Positions 1-9,863 are shown, counted from the first letter of the stretch. The stretch: DNA of 64,000 bases from Gonatopus flavifemur (GCA_018340375.1 JAFFJZ010000009.1:15330501-15394500); one strand, 5' to 3'. Numbers and translations: made by a program. The notes: a model not told the origin generated them from the letters alone.

Positions 1-1049
1 ATGGTAAAACGGGTAAAGGTAGACCCAGAGCAAGTTATATGAAGCAAATCGTACAAGACAAGGGATGTAGTAGATATGTAGAAATTAAACGTTTGGCGGA
101 TAATAGACAGGGGTGGAGGGTTTCATCAAACCAGTCGTAAGACTGATTACTTCATGATGATGATAAAAGGAGAAATGTTGTCAACCCTCTAAGGCAAGGC
201 TGTTTCTACTAACGTAGTCTGCAAAGTGGGTCGTTTATGTCCAAGAGTGAATTTATCATATTGCCTCGTAATTTAAAATTCTGTGGAAATTCATAGGTAT
301 TTCTTGTTCTCTTCAGATCATGTTTGCGTTATATTTATTCATATTCAAGGGCGGAAAAGTTTTTCAACACGTGTTGAATAACAACCAATATTCGAAATGC
401 AAAAAATGTCTGTGCTGTAAACGATCCACTATGCCGATGGAGGGTTGAAAATGTATTTTATTGAAGTATTTCTCATCAAATGTCTATAATTAAAAGAGAA
501 TTCTTCGGAGAATTGTTCAAGTCACTACATGTCGAGAGACCTAAAATGGAGAAATACTATCTTCTTCAAACCCTCAAATAAAAACTATAACTTTATGAGT
601 CTTTTCAAACCTTCAGAACTCTCATAAGGTCATCTTCCTTGCGCATATTTTTTCTCTGTAAAACTCTGATTAAGTCGTATTCACTCTTCATAACTCTTGC
701 GAAAAGTCCGAAATTTCAGGAAAAATAAGACTTTTCAAGAGTTTTACAGAGTCACCAACAGTACCACAAGGGTACCAATTCATTCATTGTAATCGTATTG
801 TTACGCTCAAATCAATTCGATGATAATATGAAGTTTGATAATAATATTAAGTTCTATAATTATCACAGCAGGTCTCATAATGAACATCAAGTGTACTATT
901 AACATAAATTTCCGGTGAAACTTGGATCATAACGCAATTTCTAATGAACGGGTTACACTAATCAATTAAACTTTCCATCAGAACTGGATGTTTGCGTTCT
1001 TGACAACCTGCCTCTTCTCTGGTTGAGAGAACCTCTTCTCCTCCCCGAA
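1..1049. other. Intergenic AT-rich DNA, no gene seen
   Basis: All six frames are short and closed, and no splice-flanked coding segment was recognised. The only structure noted is a small inverted repeat near 653-767, listed separately. The stretch may be an intron or 3' flank of the candidate exon at 1050-1225, which reads toward it on the minus strand. Confidence 0.5.
653..767. repeat. Small foldback repeat
   Basis: A segment near 653-677 with the core CTGTAAAACTCT reappears reverse-complemented near 742-767 (AGAGTTTTACAGAG), separated by about 65 bp. No target duplication was identified, so it may be a decayed miniature element or a chance hairpin. Confidence 0.35.
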
Positions 1050-1225
1050 TCACTCGTTGATGAACTCTTCTCCTTTGTCCAAAAATTGAGATTGTTTTTT
1101 CGCTCTGGAGGAACGATTCATGTCTTCGATTTTCTCTCTCACATACTTTGGCACTCGGTCCAATTTGATCCTAATTTTCTCTGAGTTCCATTGCTTCACG
1201 GTCTTCAAATAAAATTCGTAAATAT
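1050..1225 (-). CDS. Candidate terminal coding exon, unknown protein
   Basis: On the minus strand a pyrimidine-rich acceptor (TTTTCTAG) at 1226-1227 is followed by an open frame of about 58 codons ending at 1050. The encoded tail is highly charged and looks like genuine protein: it contains QWNSEKIRIKLDRVPKYV and then EKIEDM and ends GEEFINE. The frame upstream of the acceptor turns into AT-rich, asparagine/lysine-type translation typical of intron, so the exon is taken to start at 1225 rather than at the first Met near 1331. I do not recognise the family. Upstream exons were not found before the repeats at 1431 and beyond, so the gene's start lies elsewhere or the call is wrong. A decayed transposon fragment is the main alternative. 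Confidence 0.4.
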
Positions 1226-1430
1226 CTAGAAAATTATATTCACAATGATTATTATTTTTTTTCTTATCGATGAACAACAACGGTTTAATCAGCCAACAAA
1301 ACGAATTGAATTTATTCAAGTTCGAGCTCAATTCACTACCAAACTAAACTGATTTCAAGTATCCAAGAATCAGAAAAATCCCAACGAATTCTAGTTTGGA
1401 ATTTACACCAGCTCCGTTTCTTCGCACATA

Positions 1431-1586
1431 CACTGAACAAAATTTTCAGAAAATGTCATCAATCATACAGGTTTGTGGCTATCATTAAATATTTGATTAT
1501 GATAACCAACCCTTTGTAAACTGGATAAAACTTTTGTTGTTTTGACCAAAAAATTTTGTTGCCACTACAAAATATTTTTTTCAGTG
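1431..1586. mobile_element. MITE, CACTG-type ends with TA target duplication
   Basis: A 156 bp element bounded by TA on both sides (1429-1430 and 1587-1588). The left end reads CACTGAACAAAAT; the right end is its imperfect reverse complement, ending TTTTTTTCAGTG. The TA duplication and CACTG ends match a Tc1/mariner-type non-autonomous element and recur at 6262, 8720 and 12167. There is no coding capacity. Confidence 0.6.
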
Positions 1587-1842
1587 TAGTATTGCAATAT
1601 ACTATGAGCATCCTTTGGATCTTCGGGATACACTTCATTGAAACTGTTTTATACCCATAAAGTACTAAAAGTTCTCAAATCGTCTCAAAAACGTGTCAAT
1701 AGTTCCGTGGTCTGAAATTCCTAAGAGCACGTTTTCCAAACGTCTTGAGAATATTTATTCATCATGCTGGACAAAACATGGTTGGGGTGTTGTTCATTCA
1801 CATTACACAGGTCAACTAAATCAGGTCAAACCTCTGGTGTGG

Positions 1843-2124
1843 AAACCAGAATATACTTTTCCGAAGGTTTCTGGGGCTCTGAATCTGAATCTGGAGTCCA
1901 AATTATTTGATCACATCTGGTTTCCGATATATCCTAACCGAAAAGTGCAAAAGCAACGATTTTGGCCAATATTTGAGGATAAATAGCATCGAATTTCTTC
2001 TTGTATTCAGAAGACTATGAAGATCATTATGAAGTATAGCCCTGGCTCTTTCAAATACCGTTGAGTTTGCTTGGATATTTCTCTTATTCACTGAAATGTC
2101 GCATTTTGGAATTTTCATGTTTGC
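1843..2124 (+). repeat. Interspersed repeat, copy A (about 280 bp)
   Basis: This segment recurs at 4168-4541 in the same orientation and at 4556-4833 in the opposite orientation. Shared blocks include a GGTTTCCGATATATCCTAAC-like segment, then an AACGATTTTGGCCAATATTT-like segment, then a TCGCATTTTG-like block near the end. No long frame is conserved between copies, so it is treated as a non-coding interspersed repeat. Short frames inside it are not called. Confidence 0.65.
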
Positions 2125-2129
2125 GGATA

Positions 2130-2290
2130 TACCTGGACAAGACAACACAAGACGAGACTGAAGAAAATCTTGTCCTGGCCTTGGAAAATTGCCAATTTCA
2201 CGATCTTGTCTCGGTCTTGTCTTGGTCTTGTTTGGATGAATCTTGTCTTGGTCTTGGTTCTAGACGAGATTTCTTGTTCACTTCTAATTG
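2130..2290. repeat. Low-complexity CTTGT/CTTGG pentamer-like repeat
   Basis: About 160 bp rich in repeated TCTTG, CTTGG and CAAGAC words, directly after copy A of the 280 bp repeat. It resembles the TCTCG-rich block at 3165-3435 in style but not in exact sequence. Frames through it are repeat artefacts. Confidence 0.6.
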
Positions 2291-2345
2291 AATCGAAAAA
2301 CATATATTGGAATTTTTATTAATCGTCAAGCTTTGAGCTCTATAT

Positions 2346-2432
2346 CCCAGATAGCATAAGGGTTCTAAAAAAATTCCTCATGAATAAATTGTGTCCATCA
2401 TGAGCTCTCTTAGAACTCTTGTGCTATCTGGG
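2346..2432. mobile_element. MITE, CCCAGATAGC ends
   Basis: An 87 bp hairpin-like element. The left end CCCAGATAGCATAAG matches the reverse complement of the right end (CCCAGATAGCACAAG), and the arms extend about 24 bp. TAT lies directly outside both ends and is a plausible 3 bp target duplication. Related CCC..AGC ends are seen at 2855-3508, 8318-8597 and 63621-63727. Confidence 0.65.
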
Positions 2433-2854
2433 TATTATACTGTAATGAGCGATGCGCACCTATTTCATGCTTTAGGCTGGGAAGCCACATACTATGGTGA
2501 AAGGGCACCTTTTACTCTCTTGAATAAACATCGTTTGATATTGATTTCATTATTGGGAGGATACCTTATCTTCTTCTAGCATATAACACTGAAATATTTG
2601 CTTTTGACCCAGATAATTCACACTGTAAAAAATATATGTCAAATTACATAAACTTGTAATCCTTAGAATGTGAAATCACATAGTAATATTTCATCATAAA
2701 TCATGCACGAAGGATGACATTCCGGGCATATGAGCTTTCAGGACCATGAGGTGTTACCTATTCATAGCTCCATGCACAAGGTGAATCATAATTAACCTGA
2801 AGTGCAATAGATCCGAAGTCAGTAATCAAGAAAGAAATAACCTAGATAGCACGC
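2433..2854. other. No gene; AT-rich DNA
   Basis: No supported coding segment. One end-like motif CACTGTAAAAAA occurs near 2630, but no matching opposite end was found, so no element is called. Confidence 0.4.
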
Positions 2855-3508
2855 AAGAACTTCAAATGAATTTTGGGAAAATAACTCTCCAAGAACTCTC
2901 TTGGAATACAAAGTGTTCTTAAGAAGTTTCAAAAAGAATTCGATTCGCCAGACATTTGCGAGTTCTGCTGTTAGGAGGATACGAGCTCACCAACCAAGCC
3001 CCGTTGGTTAGAAAAAGCCAACAATATACAATAGCAAGGTCCGAGACAAATGGTCGTTTCATAAGCTTCTGTATGAAGTCTCCTGGAATTTTAAGAGGAC
3101 TCTCAAATGTCTAGCAAATCAAATTCTTTCGGAACCCTCCAGAAACATTTTGTGTTCTAACTAGTTATGCCGCGAGACGATACGAGACGAGAAGGAGCCT
3201 ATTCTCGTCTCGTCTCGACATTTTCGACATCCAATCTCGTCTCGTTTTGTCTCAACATTTTCACGTTTTTTCTTATTAATATCGTTTTTTACTCCTCCAA
3301 ATTGAACTTTTGTTTCTCGTCAAAGCATTCTCGTCTCGTCTCGTCTCGTAAATTTCTCAATCAGGCTCTTTCTTGTCTCGTCTCGTTTCTCGCCATGGAT
3401 TTCTCGTCTCGAATTTCTCGATTCTCGCGGCATCACTAATTCTAACAGAGTTCTTGGACCGTTCTTTGTTGAAAGTTCATTTGAGATCCTTATGTGTCCT
3501 GGGAATTA
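2855..3508. mobile_element. Foldback element split by a nested insertion
   Basis: The left arm, about 2855-2980, starts CCTAGATAGCACGCAAGAAC. It pairs with the reverse complement of about 3070-3508 once the nested element at 3161-3439 is removed. Both arms share blocks such as CTCAAATGAA-like, CCAAGAACTCT and AGACATTTG, at roughly 75% identity by eye. The outer ends resemble the CCCAGATAGC family at 2346. The spacer near 2990-3060 has no coding signal. Confidence 0.6.
3161..3439. mobile_element. Nested TIR element filled with TCTCG repeats
   Basis: The left end CTAGTTATGCCGCGAGA and the right end (reverse complement TTAGTGATGCCGCGAGA) form a terminal inverted repeat of about 17 bp. The host words TTCTAA immediately outside both ends (3155-3160 and 3440-3445) form a 6 bp duplication, or up to 8 bp with one mismatch, as in hAT-type insertions. 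The interior is a degenerate (TCTCG)n / (GAGAC)n array. The insertion lies inside the right arm of the foldback at 2855-3508, whose left arm gives the uninterrupted version. Confidence 0.6.
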
Positions 3509-4015
3509 TGGGAAATGATTGTTACTAGCCGCATGCGAATAAAATAAAATGTGACTCAAAGTTTTTCGGGGTTATTCTTGTTTGGGATTACTGCCTGGGG
3601 ATTTACAGCACTTCGGGTCTATTGCAATTCGGATTAATTATGGTTTACCAATTGGGTGCATATAGAAAGTTCTAGAAATTTCATTCATACAGGATTGAAC
3701 AGACTGAAATCCTGGGAAAATGTTGCGGATTCTTGGCAAATCTAATATGGTGGATCAAATAGAGGAAGAATAATGAAATTCATTCCATATTGTGGCGTTG
3801 AAGAATTCAATTCGTGTGTGAAAAAGGTTATATGAATTCATATGTTAGTATCCAGATTTGTGCTCAATGATACAAGAGGTGAAAAAAATATTTTTTTTTG
3901 TTTGCCACCTCATCGAGTGCGGTAAGGAGTAGATCAATCTAAGAAGACACCTTTTAAAAGTCTTGATTTGAGCTTTCTTACAGTTTCCTGATTTCAGTAT
4001 TCTCAATGAATTTTC
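3509..4015. other. No gene; AT-rich DNA
   Basis: Only short closed frames and no recognised repeat ends. Nothing supportable is seen. Confidence 0.4.
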
Positions 4016-4167
4016 CGTGAAACACCTTCAAGACATTCCCAAGCACTCCATAAGACATTTTCTGGAATACTTGGGAACATCTTTAAGAATGTTCTGGAAT
4101 GATTGTTTGGAATTGTTTTGTAATCTAGTCTTGAAAAGATTTGAATTGAGTCTCGAAAAGACTTTTT

Positions 4168-4541
4168 GGTGTGCTGAATCCCAATTTGAGATCCAAATCA
4201 CTTGATAGGCTCTAGTTTCCAAGATATCCTAAGTCTAAGAGTGCGAAGACAGCGATTTTGGTCAATATTCGAGGCCATATACCCACACAGCACCACAGTT
4301 CAGAAAGAGTTCTTGAAACATTCATTTTGGAGTCTCACAGCCCCAAATGAATTCATTTCCAACTCTTCCTGAACTGTAGTGGTGTGTGGGATAGTATCGA
4401 ATTCCTCCCACTTGGTGAACTGTGAACCTCATTTTGAATTAGAAACCTTACTCTCCCAAATACTGCTGAGTTTGCTTGAATATCCCTTTTATTCGCTGAG
4501 ATATCGCATTTTGAAATTCTCATGTTCGTGAATTTTCAAAT
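4168..4541 (+). repeat. Interspersed repeat, copy B, interrupted
   Basis: The same repeat as 1843-2124, split by a 119 bp foldback element at 4272-4390. It ends at a palindrome centre near 4542-4555 and continues on the other side as an inverted copy. Confidence 0.6.
4272..4390. mobile_element. MITE inserted in repeat copy B
   Basis: A 119 bp element with inverted ends of about 30 bp (CCCACACAGCACCACAGTTC against CCCACACACCACTACAGTTC). ATA flanks both sides. The uninterrupted sequence in copy A near 1973-1995 shows what the site looked like before insertion, which supports a real transposition event with an ATA duplication. Confidence 0.7.
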
Positions 4542-4555
4542 ATGAGTAAATTCAC

Positions 4556-4833
4556 AACATGTCAATTTCAAAATGCGATATCTCAGCAAATACAGGGGAT
4601 ATTGGAGCAAATTCAACGGCATTTCAGAGGTCAAGGTTCAAGGTGATCTTCATACTTTGCTCAGTAAGAGAAGAAGTTCGATGCTATGTAACCTCAAATA
4701 TCGGCCAGAATCGTTGTTCTTACACTTTCAGGTTAGGATATCTCGGAAACCAGGGCTGATTGAGTAATTTGGACTCCGGATTCAGATTCAGCTCACCAAG
4801 AACCTTCGGAAAAGTGTATTCTGGTTCCTGATT
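4556..4833 (-). repeat. Interspersed repeat, copy C, inverted
   Basis: The reverse complement of copies A and B. With copy B it forms a palindrome with arms of about 280 bp and a loop of about 14 bp near 4542-4555. Two overlapping short frames here are not coding: they are not conserved in the other copies. Confidence 0.6.
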
Positions 4834-5029
4834 AAAATTTCTGTAGTCCTGTGTATAATTCAATAGAACGTTTCAAAATCGTTCATTTTTATTTCACTTC
4901 ACACCTGCGGTTTCTTGAAAAATATATGTAGCATTGAAAAAATGAATGTACTGCTGGAGTGAGGGTATCGAATATACTTGGAATCTGCTTCAGAAAACGA
5001 TCGATTCTTTTGATCTATTACATAATCCA
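4834..5029. other. No gene; flank of truncated LTR
   Basis: No repeat or coding signal. Similarity to the distal LTR copy (7945-8074) stops at about 5030, so this is sequence beyond the point where the downstream LTR was cut off or replaced. Confidence 0.35.
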
Positions 5030-5158
5030 ATAGATCTTCTTTTCTTCTTAATTCAATTATCAACATTTTATTACTTCATTATACCTATATATTTTTTCTT
5101 GACTATCACACGGTGTTGTAACCGTACGAATGTATCATTACCCGTTCGTACCGTTACA
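5030..5158 (-). repeat. Truncated 3' LTR
   Basis: About 129 bp closely matching 7945-8074, including a short internal inverted repeat (GTTGTAAC and TTCGTACCGTTAC words). It starts directly after the polypurine tract. Similarity is lost beyond 5030. Confidence 0.65.
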
Positions 5159-5159
5159 A

Positions 5160-5693
5160 CTACCCCCCCTTTTTTTTAATCCCACCCATTTCCGTTCTCA
5201 TTGATTTTCTCCAGTCTTCTTGTACTTCTCTACTCCTTCTTCTGCAATCTTCTGCATTTTCGTCCACCCTTCGGGCTGTCGCCAATAGGGCTTGTTTTTG
5301 TTCTTTCGTTATTTGTTTGACTTTCTTGATTTTATTCCTCGTTTTGTCTGTTCCTTCCAAGAGTCGCTGATGATTGGCTTTTACTCTCCTCACCAATGCT
5401 GCTAAGTCATCTTCTTCATTCTCATCCGTTTAATTCGTCCGTTGTTGTTCATCACTCTCTGCTTGTTGATCTTCTTCCAGGAAAGACTCCTCAATTTCTC
5501 TTCGTAAACTCTTTCCCCTATTCACCGTGATATTCCTATTCAATAGCATTTGCCTATCCACGTGTGTATATGCTTCTATCTCTCCGATTATCCCTAGCTC
5601 TTGATCTCCCACTATCCTCCCTATCTGCGAAACTGTCTTTTTACCTCCTCTCAAATCCATTTCTATATACGCGATTGCTTTACAATGTTTCAT
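5160..5693 (-). pseudogene. Gag-like frame of LTR element, one in-frame stop
   Basis: A single frame runs from a Met at 5693 to a stop at 5160-5162, at the polypurine tract, with one in-frame TAA at 5430-5432. The product would be about 176 residues. It is very rich in charged residues, with an acidic stretch (TDENEEDD) and a basic, helix-prone second half (for example NKIKKVKQITKEQKQALLA). No zinc knuckle and no enzymatic motif is seen. Assignment as gag-like rests on its place between primer-binding site and polypurine tract, not on a recognised domain. An element-specific accessory protein is possible. Confidence 0.45.
5163..5177 (-). other. Polypurine tract of LTR element
   Basis: On the minus strand this reads eight A then seven G, followed by TAGT and the LTR start TGTAACGG. 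This is the expected position and composition for the plus-strand primer of an LTR retrotransposon. Confidence 0.6.
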
Positions 5694-5789
5694 TATCTTT
5701 CAATCCCGAGTCCTTTCCATTCCTATGTGATAGTCCGTTTAACTATTTGCTCATTTCAACTTGATCGTTCAAAGAGGAATTTAAATTTT

Positions 5790-5802
5790 TGTTCGGGCGC
5801 CA
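5790..5802 (-). other. Primer-binding site, tRNA-Lys type
   Basis: On the minus strand, three bases after the LTR end (ATTACA, AAA) comes TGGCGCCCGAACA. This matches 13 bases of the complement of the 3' end of eukaryotic tRNA-Lys(UUU), including the CCA end. Confidence 0.7.
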
Positions 5803-5805
5803 TTT

Positions 5806-8074
5806 TGTAATGTTCTTTTTTCTTGAGACGGATTTTATGGATTTTACGTGGAAATTTGCAAGGAATTTTTCACTTTGTTATAACTTCACCGAATGATACA
5901 TGACTATCCTCTATGCACTGACCGAATACTCACCTCCGTCAACATATCTTCGCTCTCGAAAGTTACATTAATTTTTACTGATAGTGATATTATATGACAC
6001 GGAAGGTGAGTGGTTATCGAAATGAGCAAGACAAATTTATATGCAAGGAGGAAGAAGAGCTTTATTTCAACTCCAACGAGAATACCTAAGACAATTCAAT
6101 GACTCCTTCCTCCACAGGCATTGATCCTTTTACTAAGATCTGAAACAATGCGAAAATGTTGACATTACAATGTATTCCTCGGTATATTCTATGTAATAGT
6201 ATCATTATATTGAATGGGGAACTTGAAGCATCTCTGACCCCCACACGAGTATAGTGAACTACACTGAAAATAAAATCCATCAAATGCTAACGTTTTGACA
6301 TCGACCCTCGATGTCCATGGAACCATAAGAGCGAAAAAATCACTAGCCGTTCTCACTAACATCAACTGTTGATGTGCAGTGCGTTGAGTGGAGCGCAGAC
6401 ATCTTTTAATGCCGGTGATCGCATCTTCCCGTGACCAAATTGGCACGAGCGCTTAATGTCCCTGGACATCGATCAACGATGCACTGCGGACATCAATCAG
6501 TGATGTCCTGGGAATTGAGGAAGAATGAATATGGCGCGATCTTCTGAGTTCAATAAGGACAAAGTCTTATGATTAAAATTGTGTTTTTAAAAATTCGAGG
6601 ATCATTAATTAATCCCAAATGTTAACGATTCTTACTCATGAGTAACCTAAAACAATTGATTTTTTCAGTTTCCAATTTCACGCACGTATACGTATAAGTA
6701 TACTTATGGATTACACTCTTTTTTCAGTGCACTATTTTGCAAATGTCAAAATTTTCAATCAGAGATATTTTTCATTATTCATTGCATGTAATTATTTTTA
6801 CATGAAATGAATGGTTATCACCATTGATTGTATGTAAAAATCGTTAACATATGGGGTTAATTATTGATCTTGGAATTTATAAAAGCATAATTTTAATCAT
6901 AACACTTTAATCTTATTGAACTCAGAATATCGCGCCATATGCACCTTTCCTTAATTCCCAGGACATCACTGATTGATGTACAGTACATCGTTGATCGATG
7001 ACTAGGGACATTGAGCGCTCGTACCAATTTGGTCACGGAAAGATGCGATCAACGGTATCAAAAGATGTCTGCGCTCCACTAAATGGAGTCTTGTACACAA
7101 ATGAGTGCACTATTGCCATTCATCTCTAGTACATCGCCTGCTAATGATTTGCACATTAACAGCTGATGTGAGTGAGAGTGGCTAGTGATTTTACCGCTCT
7201 GATGATTCCATGGACATCTAGGATCGATGTCAAAACGTTAGCATTTGATGAATTTTATTTTCAGTGTATGTAACTTGCAATAAGCACAGTGTCACCGTAC
7301 ACGTATGTGTATTGTAAAACTTTCAGAAAACCAAATTTTCAGTATATCCCGCTCGCAATGAGAAGGACTCGTGAACACACGTAGCTTCAAGAAATGAATG
7401 AAATAAATGTGAGGATAACCCTCTTGAATTGTGATATTCGTTCGAGACGAATCTATACTGATAATAAGTCAAGAGCCGAGTTATATCAAGTTCACTTTCC
7501 CTCCATTTTTGACCTATATTTATATCGTGGAAAGTTTATTTCGAATCACGTTCTACTCCAACATGTACCGGTTTTGTTTATCACTTTTTGTTATCCAACT
7601 TATCAAATGATTTGATTGATCGCGACTTTTCTTATCATTGGTTGTTCCTTAATCGATTCGATCTCGATTAAGATTCGATCAATTTTCGAATTCAAAGTAT
7701 AAGATATTATTAAGTTACTTGTGATGCATTGAAGCAGGATCTTTCATCTTTATAAATGATGAATTAGTTATTTTGTTGTGCTCTTCAATTCTTTCTGAGA
7801 AATATATGTAGGGCATTCGCATGTGATTCTCCTTTCATGATTTTCGTCGACCGAACGCAATTATGTCATCGCTCTTACACTAGTTACGCGTGTAGGTGTT
7901 CCAATACATATCATATCCGTGTACCGACTATGTTTACCTAATGTAATAGATCTCCTTTTCTTCTTAATTCAATTATCAACTCTTCATTACCTCATTATAC
8001 CTATATATTTTTTCTTGACTATCACGCGGTGTTGTAACCGTACGAATGTATTATTACCCGTTCGTACCGTTATA
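5806..8074 (-). repeat. 5' LTR, interrupted by a foldback element
   Basis: Bounded by TATAACGG at 8074 (minus strand) and ATTACA at 5806. The total length is 2269 bp, of which about 1007 bp is the inserted foldback at 6262-7266 plus its TA duplication, leaving about 1.26 kb. Only the first 129 bp can be checked against the other LTR because that copy is truncated. No coding frame is called inside. Confidence 0.55.
6262..7266. mobile_element. 1 kb foldback MITE with long arms, TA duplication
   Basis: The outer ends CACTGAAAATAAAAT and its reverse complement are flanked by TA (6260-6261 and 7267-7268). The arms run about 390-430 bp each (about 6262-6650 and 6840-7266), with many small indels. 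They share blocks such as GCTAACGTTTTGACATCGA and ATCAATCAGTGATGTCCTGG. There is no transposase. The frames inside are arm sequence, not genes. It is nested in the LTR of the 5030-8074 element. Confidence 0.75.
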
Positions 8075-8317
8075 AGTTTCAGCGGCACCAAAATCATTGT
8101 AGTCCTGTGTTATAGTATGTTTTCAGAATGTTCTTCAAAAGTTTTATGTGGATCCAGTGTCTTGTTTTTAACCTATACAAAAGCAGATTCATAGTTCTAG
8201 AAGCGACGAACATATCAAACAGTTATGAGAATACACTCCGTCTTAGATATTTGAATAAATTTCTCGGGGAGGAATAATTAAATATAATTCATATATCAAG
8301 CTATATCTGAATGAGTA

Positions 8318-8597
8318 TCCAGACAGCGAAAATGATCTGTGTGAATTCTTGAAGACTTCTAAAAGAATTTCTCAACAGTCCCCGTTATGACAGTAAAAAT
8401 GAATTCAATATGAATTCAATGGACTCAAAGTGAATACATGTTGAATGCCTGAAGAATTCTTTTGAACTCATAACATGAATTCTTTCTAAACATCAAGTTG
8501 TTCATTAAGGATTCAATTTGAATTCAAACTATTCATAATGAACTCATATTTACTGTCATAACGGGAGCTCTTTGAGGGGACTCTTTTGCTGTCTGGG
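8318..8597. mobile_element. Foldback element, CCAGACAGC ends
   Basis: The left end TCCAGACAGCGAAAATGA pairs with the reverse complement of the right end CCCAGACAGCAAAAGAG, and TA flanks both (8316-8317 and 8598-8599). The ends resemble the CCCAGATAGC elements at 2346 and 2855. A second inverted repeat lies inside at 8381-8566. Confidence 0.55.
8381..8566. repeat. Inner inverted repeat, CCCGTTATGACAGTAAA ends
   Basis: CCCGTTATGACAGTAAAAAT at the left matches the reverse complement of the right end (TTTACTGTCATAACGGG). The interior is built of TGAATTCA-like words. It may be a separate element nested in 8318-8597 or the inner part of one complex foldback. No clear target duplication was found. 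Confidence 0.5.
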
Positions 8598-8719
8598 TAT
8601 GACACTATATGTTCTTCGTACTTTATTCCTATACCATGAAAACGTTCCTATTCCGTATATGTAGACGGTTGAACATTCGTGATGACTTAGGTTCATTCCA
8701 AAGTTGATATACATTATTA

Positions 8720-9128
8720 CACTGAGGAAAATTTGATCGTATAAACTCCGATTCTTGTTCATAAGCCGGAGATTTGAAGGTTCCGACTATAACTGCTCCT
8801 GATTCCTGAAGATTTTTACCATTAAAAATAGTAAGGAAGCCGTAACCTGCTAACTTTTACCATCATTTATGGTGGAAAATGTTCAGGAATCGAAAGCGGT
8901 TATAGTCGAAAATAGTTCGGGAGTAATTAACAGATACATGCGTTAGGGATTTTCCGTATTTCACCGGGAATTCACCAGAAAATGATAGAAAAAATTCAAT
9001 GGAGTTCGGAATTTTTAGTCGAATTTATGGTAAATGTCATACAAATGCATGGGAAATTGATTCCCTATTCCATGATTGGAATTTCCCGTTGACTTCGCAT
9101 AGGAAAATTGCGATTATTTTTCACAGTG
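8720..9128. mobile_element. MITE, CACTG ends with TA duplication
   Basis: TA-flanked (8718-8719 and 9129-9130), 409 bp. The left end is CACTGAGGAAAATTTGATCG; the right end reversed is CACTGTGAAAAATAATCG. An internal inverted pair (GACTATAACTGCTCCTGATT against a reversed partner near 8890-8912) adds a second stem. No coding content. Confidence 0.6.
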
Positions 9129-9130
9129 TA

Positions 9131-9750
9131 GAGGAAGATTTCAGCAACCATTTTGGAGGAAAAAGTGTATTCTTCAGGATATGGCACGCTATTTGTTCCA
9201 CCTGAATTTTTCGACGCGTTACATAGCATTAATTTGCAGTCCTCTTTTCATTTTTTTCCCTTTCAAATTGCTGCTTCTTGAGGGCCGGTAAAAAGATGAA
9301 ACGTTGAATAGATAATTCTTCCAACTTTTCCCCTGAAACCTTTTTTCAGGTTTGATCTTACAATATTCTCATCCATTCACAGCAGTTTATCTAAAAAAGG
9401 TGACCGTTGAAGAATCCATAGTAACTATGAAAATATCGAGTACATCAAGAAATGGTAACGAAACAAACCCCTTGAGAACACGAAGATTCAAAGATTGTTC
9501 AACAGAGACGCATCGAACGTTTGAACATTTGATGGCCCACTGAACGTTCCCTGAACGTGAATGTACGTACAATGAACCTAAATTTCACCTAAACAGTATG
9601 TGCTCTCTTGGGGAAGTGTTCTTCCAAGGTTTTTTATACATGTAAATCAGTCTTTACATTTTCTGTCTCTGAAATTTCTTTGTCAAGGTATGAAGTTTCA
9701 TATAGAGATGACTTCCCTTCAACAGGTGATTCCCAATTTTCGGCCGGCAG
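9131..9750. other. No gene; AT-rich DNA
   Basis: Short closed frames only. No repeat ends or splice-flanked coding segment were recognised. Confidence 0.4.
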
Positions 9751-9756
9751 TGTATA

Positions 9757-9857
9757 CTAGGGTAATTCTCATTTTATATATAAAAAGATTAATTTCATTT
9801 TTTTTGTCAGCAAAACATGAAAAGAACTTTTTATATATAAGATAAAAATCACCCTAG
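9757..9857. mobile_element. 101 bp hairpin MITE with 6 bp duplication
   Basis: The arms CTAGGGTAATTCTCATTTTA and (reversed) CTAGGGTGATTTTTATCTTA continue as TATATAAAAAG. TGTATA occurs exactly on both sides (9751-9756 and 9858-9863), a convincing 6 bp target duplication. Confidence 0.7.
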
Positions 9858-9863
9858 TGTATA

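Larger units (their letters stand above)
5030..8074 (-). mobile_element. Non-autonomous LTR retrotransposon, gag-like frame only
   Basis: Read on the minus strand the parts are in canonical order: LTR (8074 down to 5806, interrupted), primer-binding site, one gag-like frame, polypurine tract, and the start of a second LTR. The LTR begins TGTAACGG (TATAACGG in the upstream copy) and ends ATTACA. The internal region is only about 650 bp, while the LTR without its insertion is about 1.26 kb. No protease, reverse transcriptase or integrase is present, so any mobilisation would need enzymes supplied elsewhere. The downstream LTR is truncated to about 129 bp, so the copy is dead. Confidence 0.65.

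Noticed and set aside
1693..1986. 97-codon plus-strand frame
   Set aside because: It overlaps the 280 bp interspersed repeat, and the frame is not preserved in the other two copies.
3167..3439. 90-codon frame through the TCTCG block
   Set aside because: Simple-sequence translation inside a TIR element.
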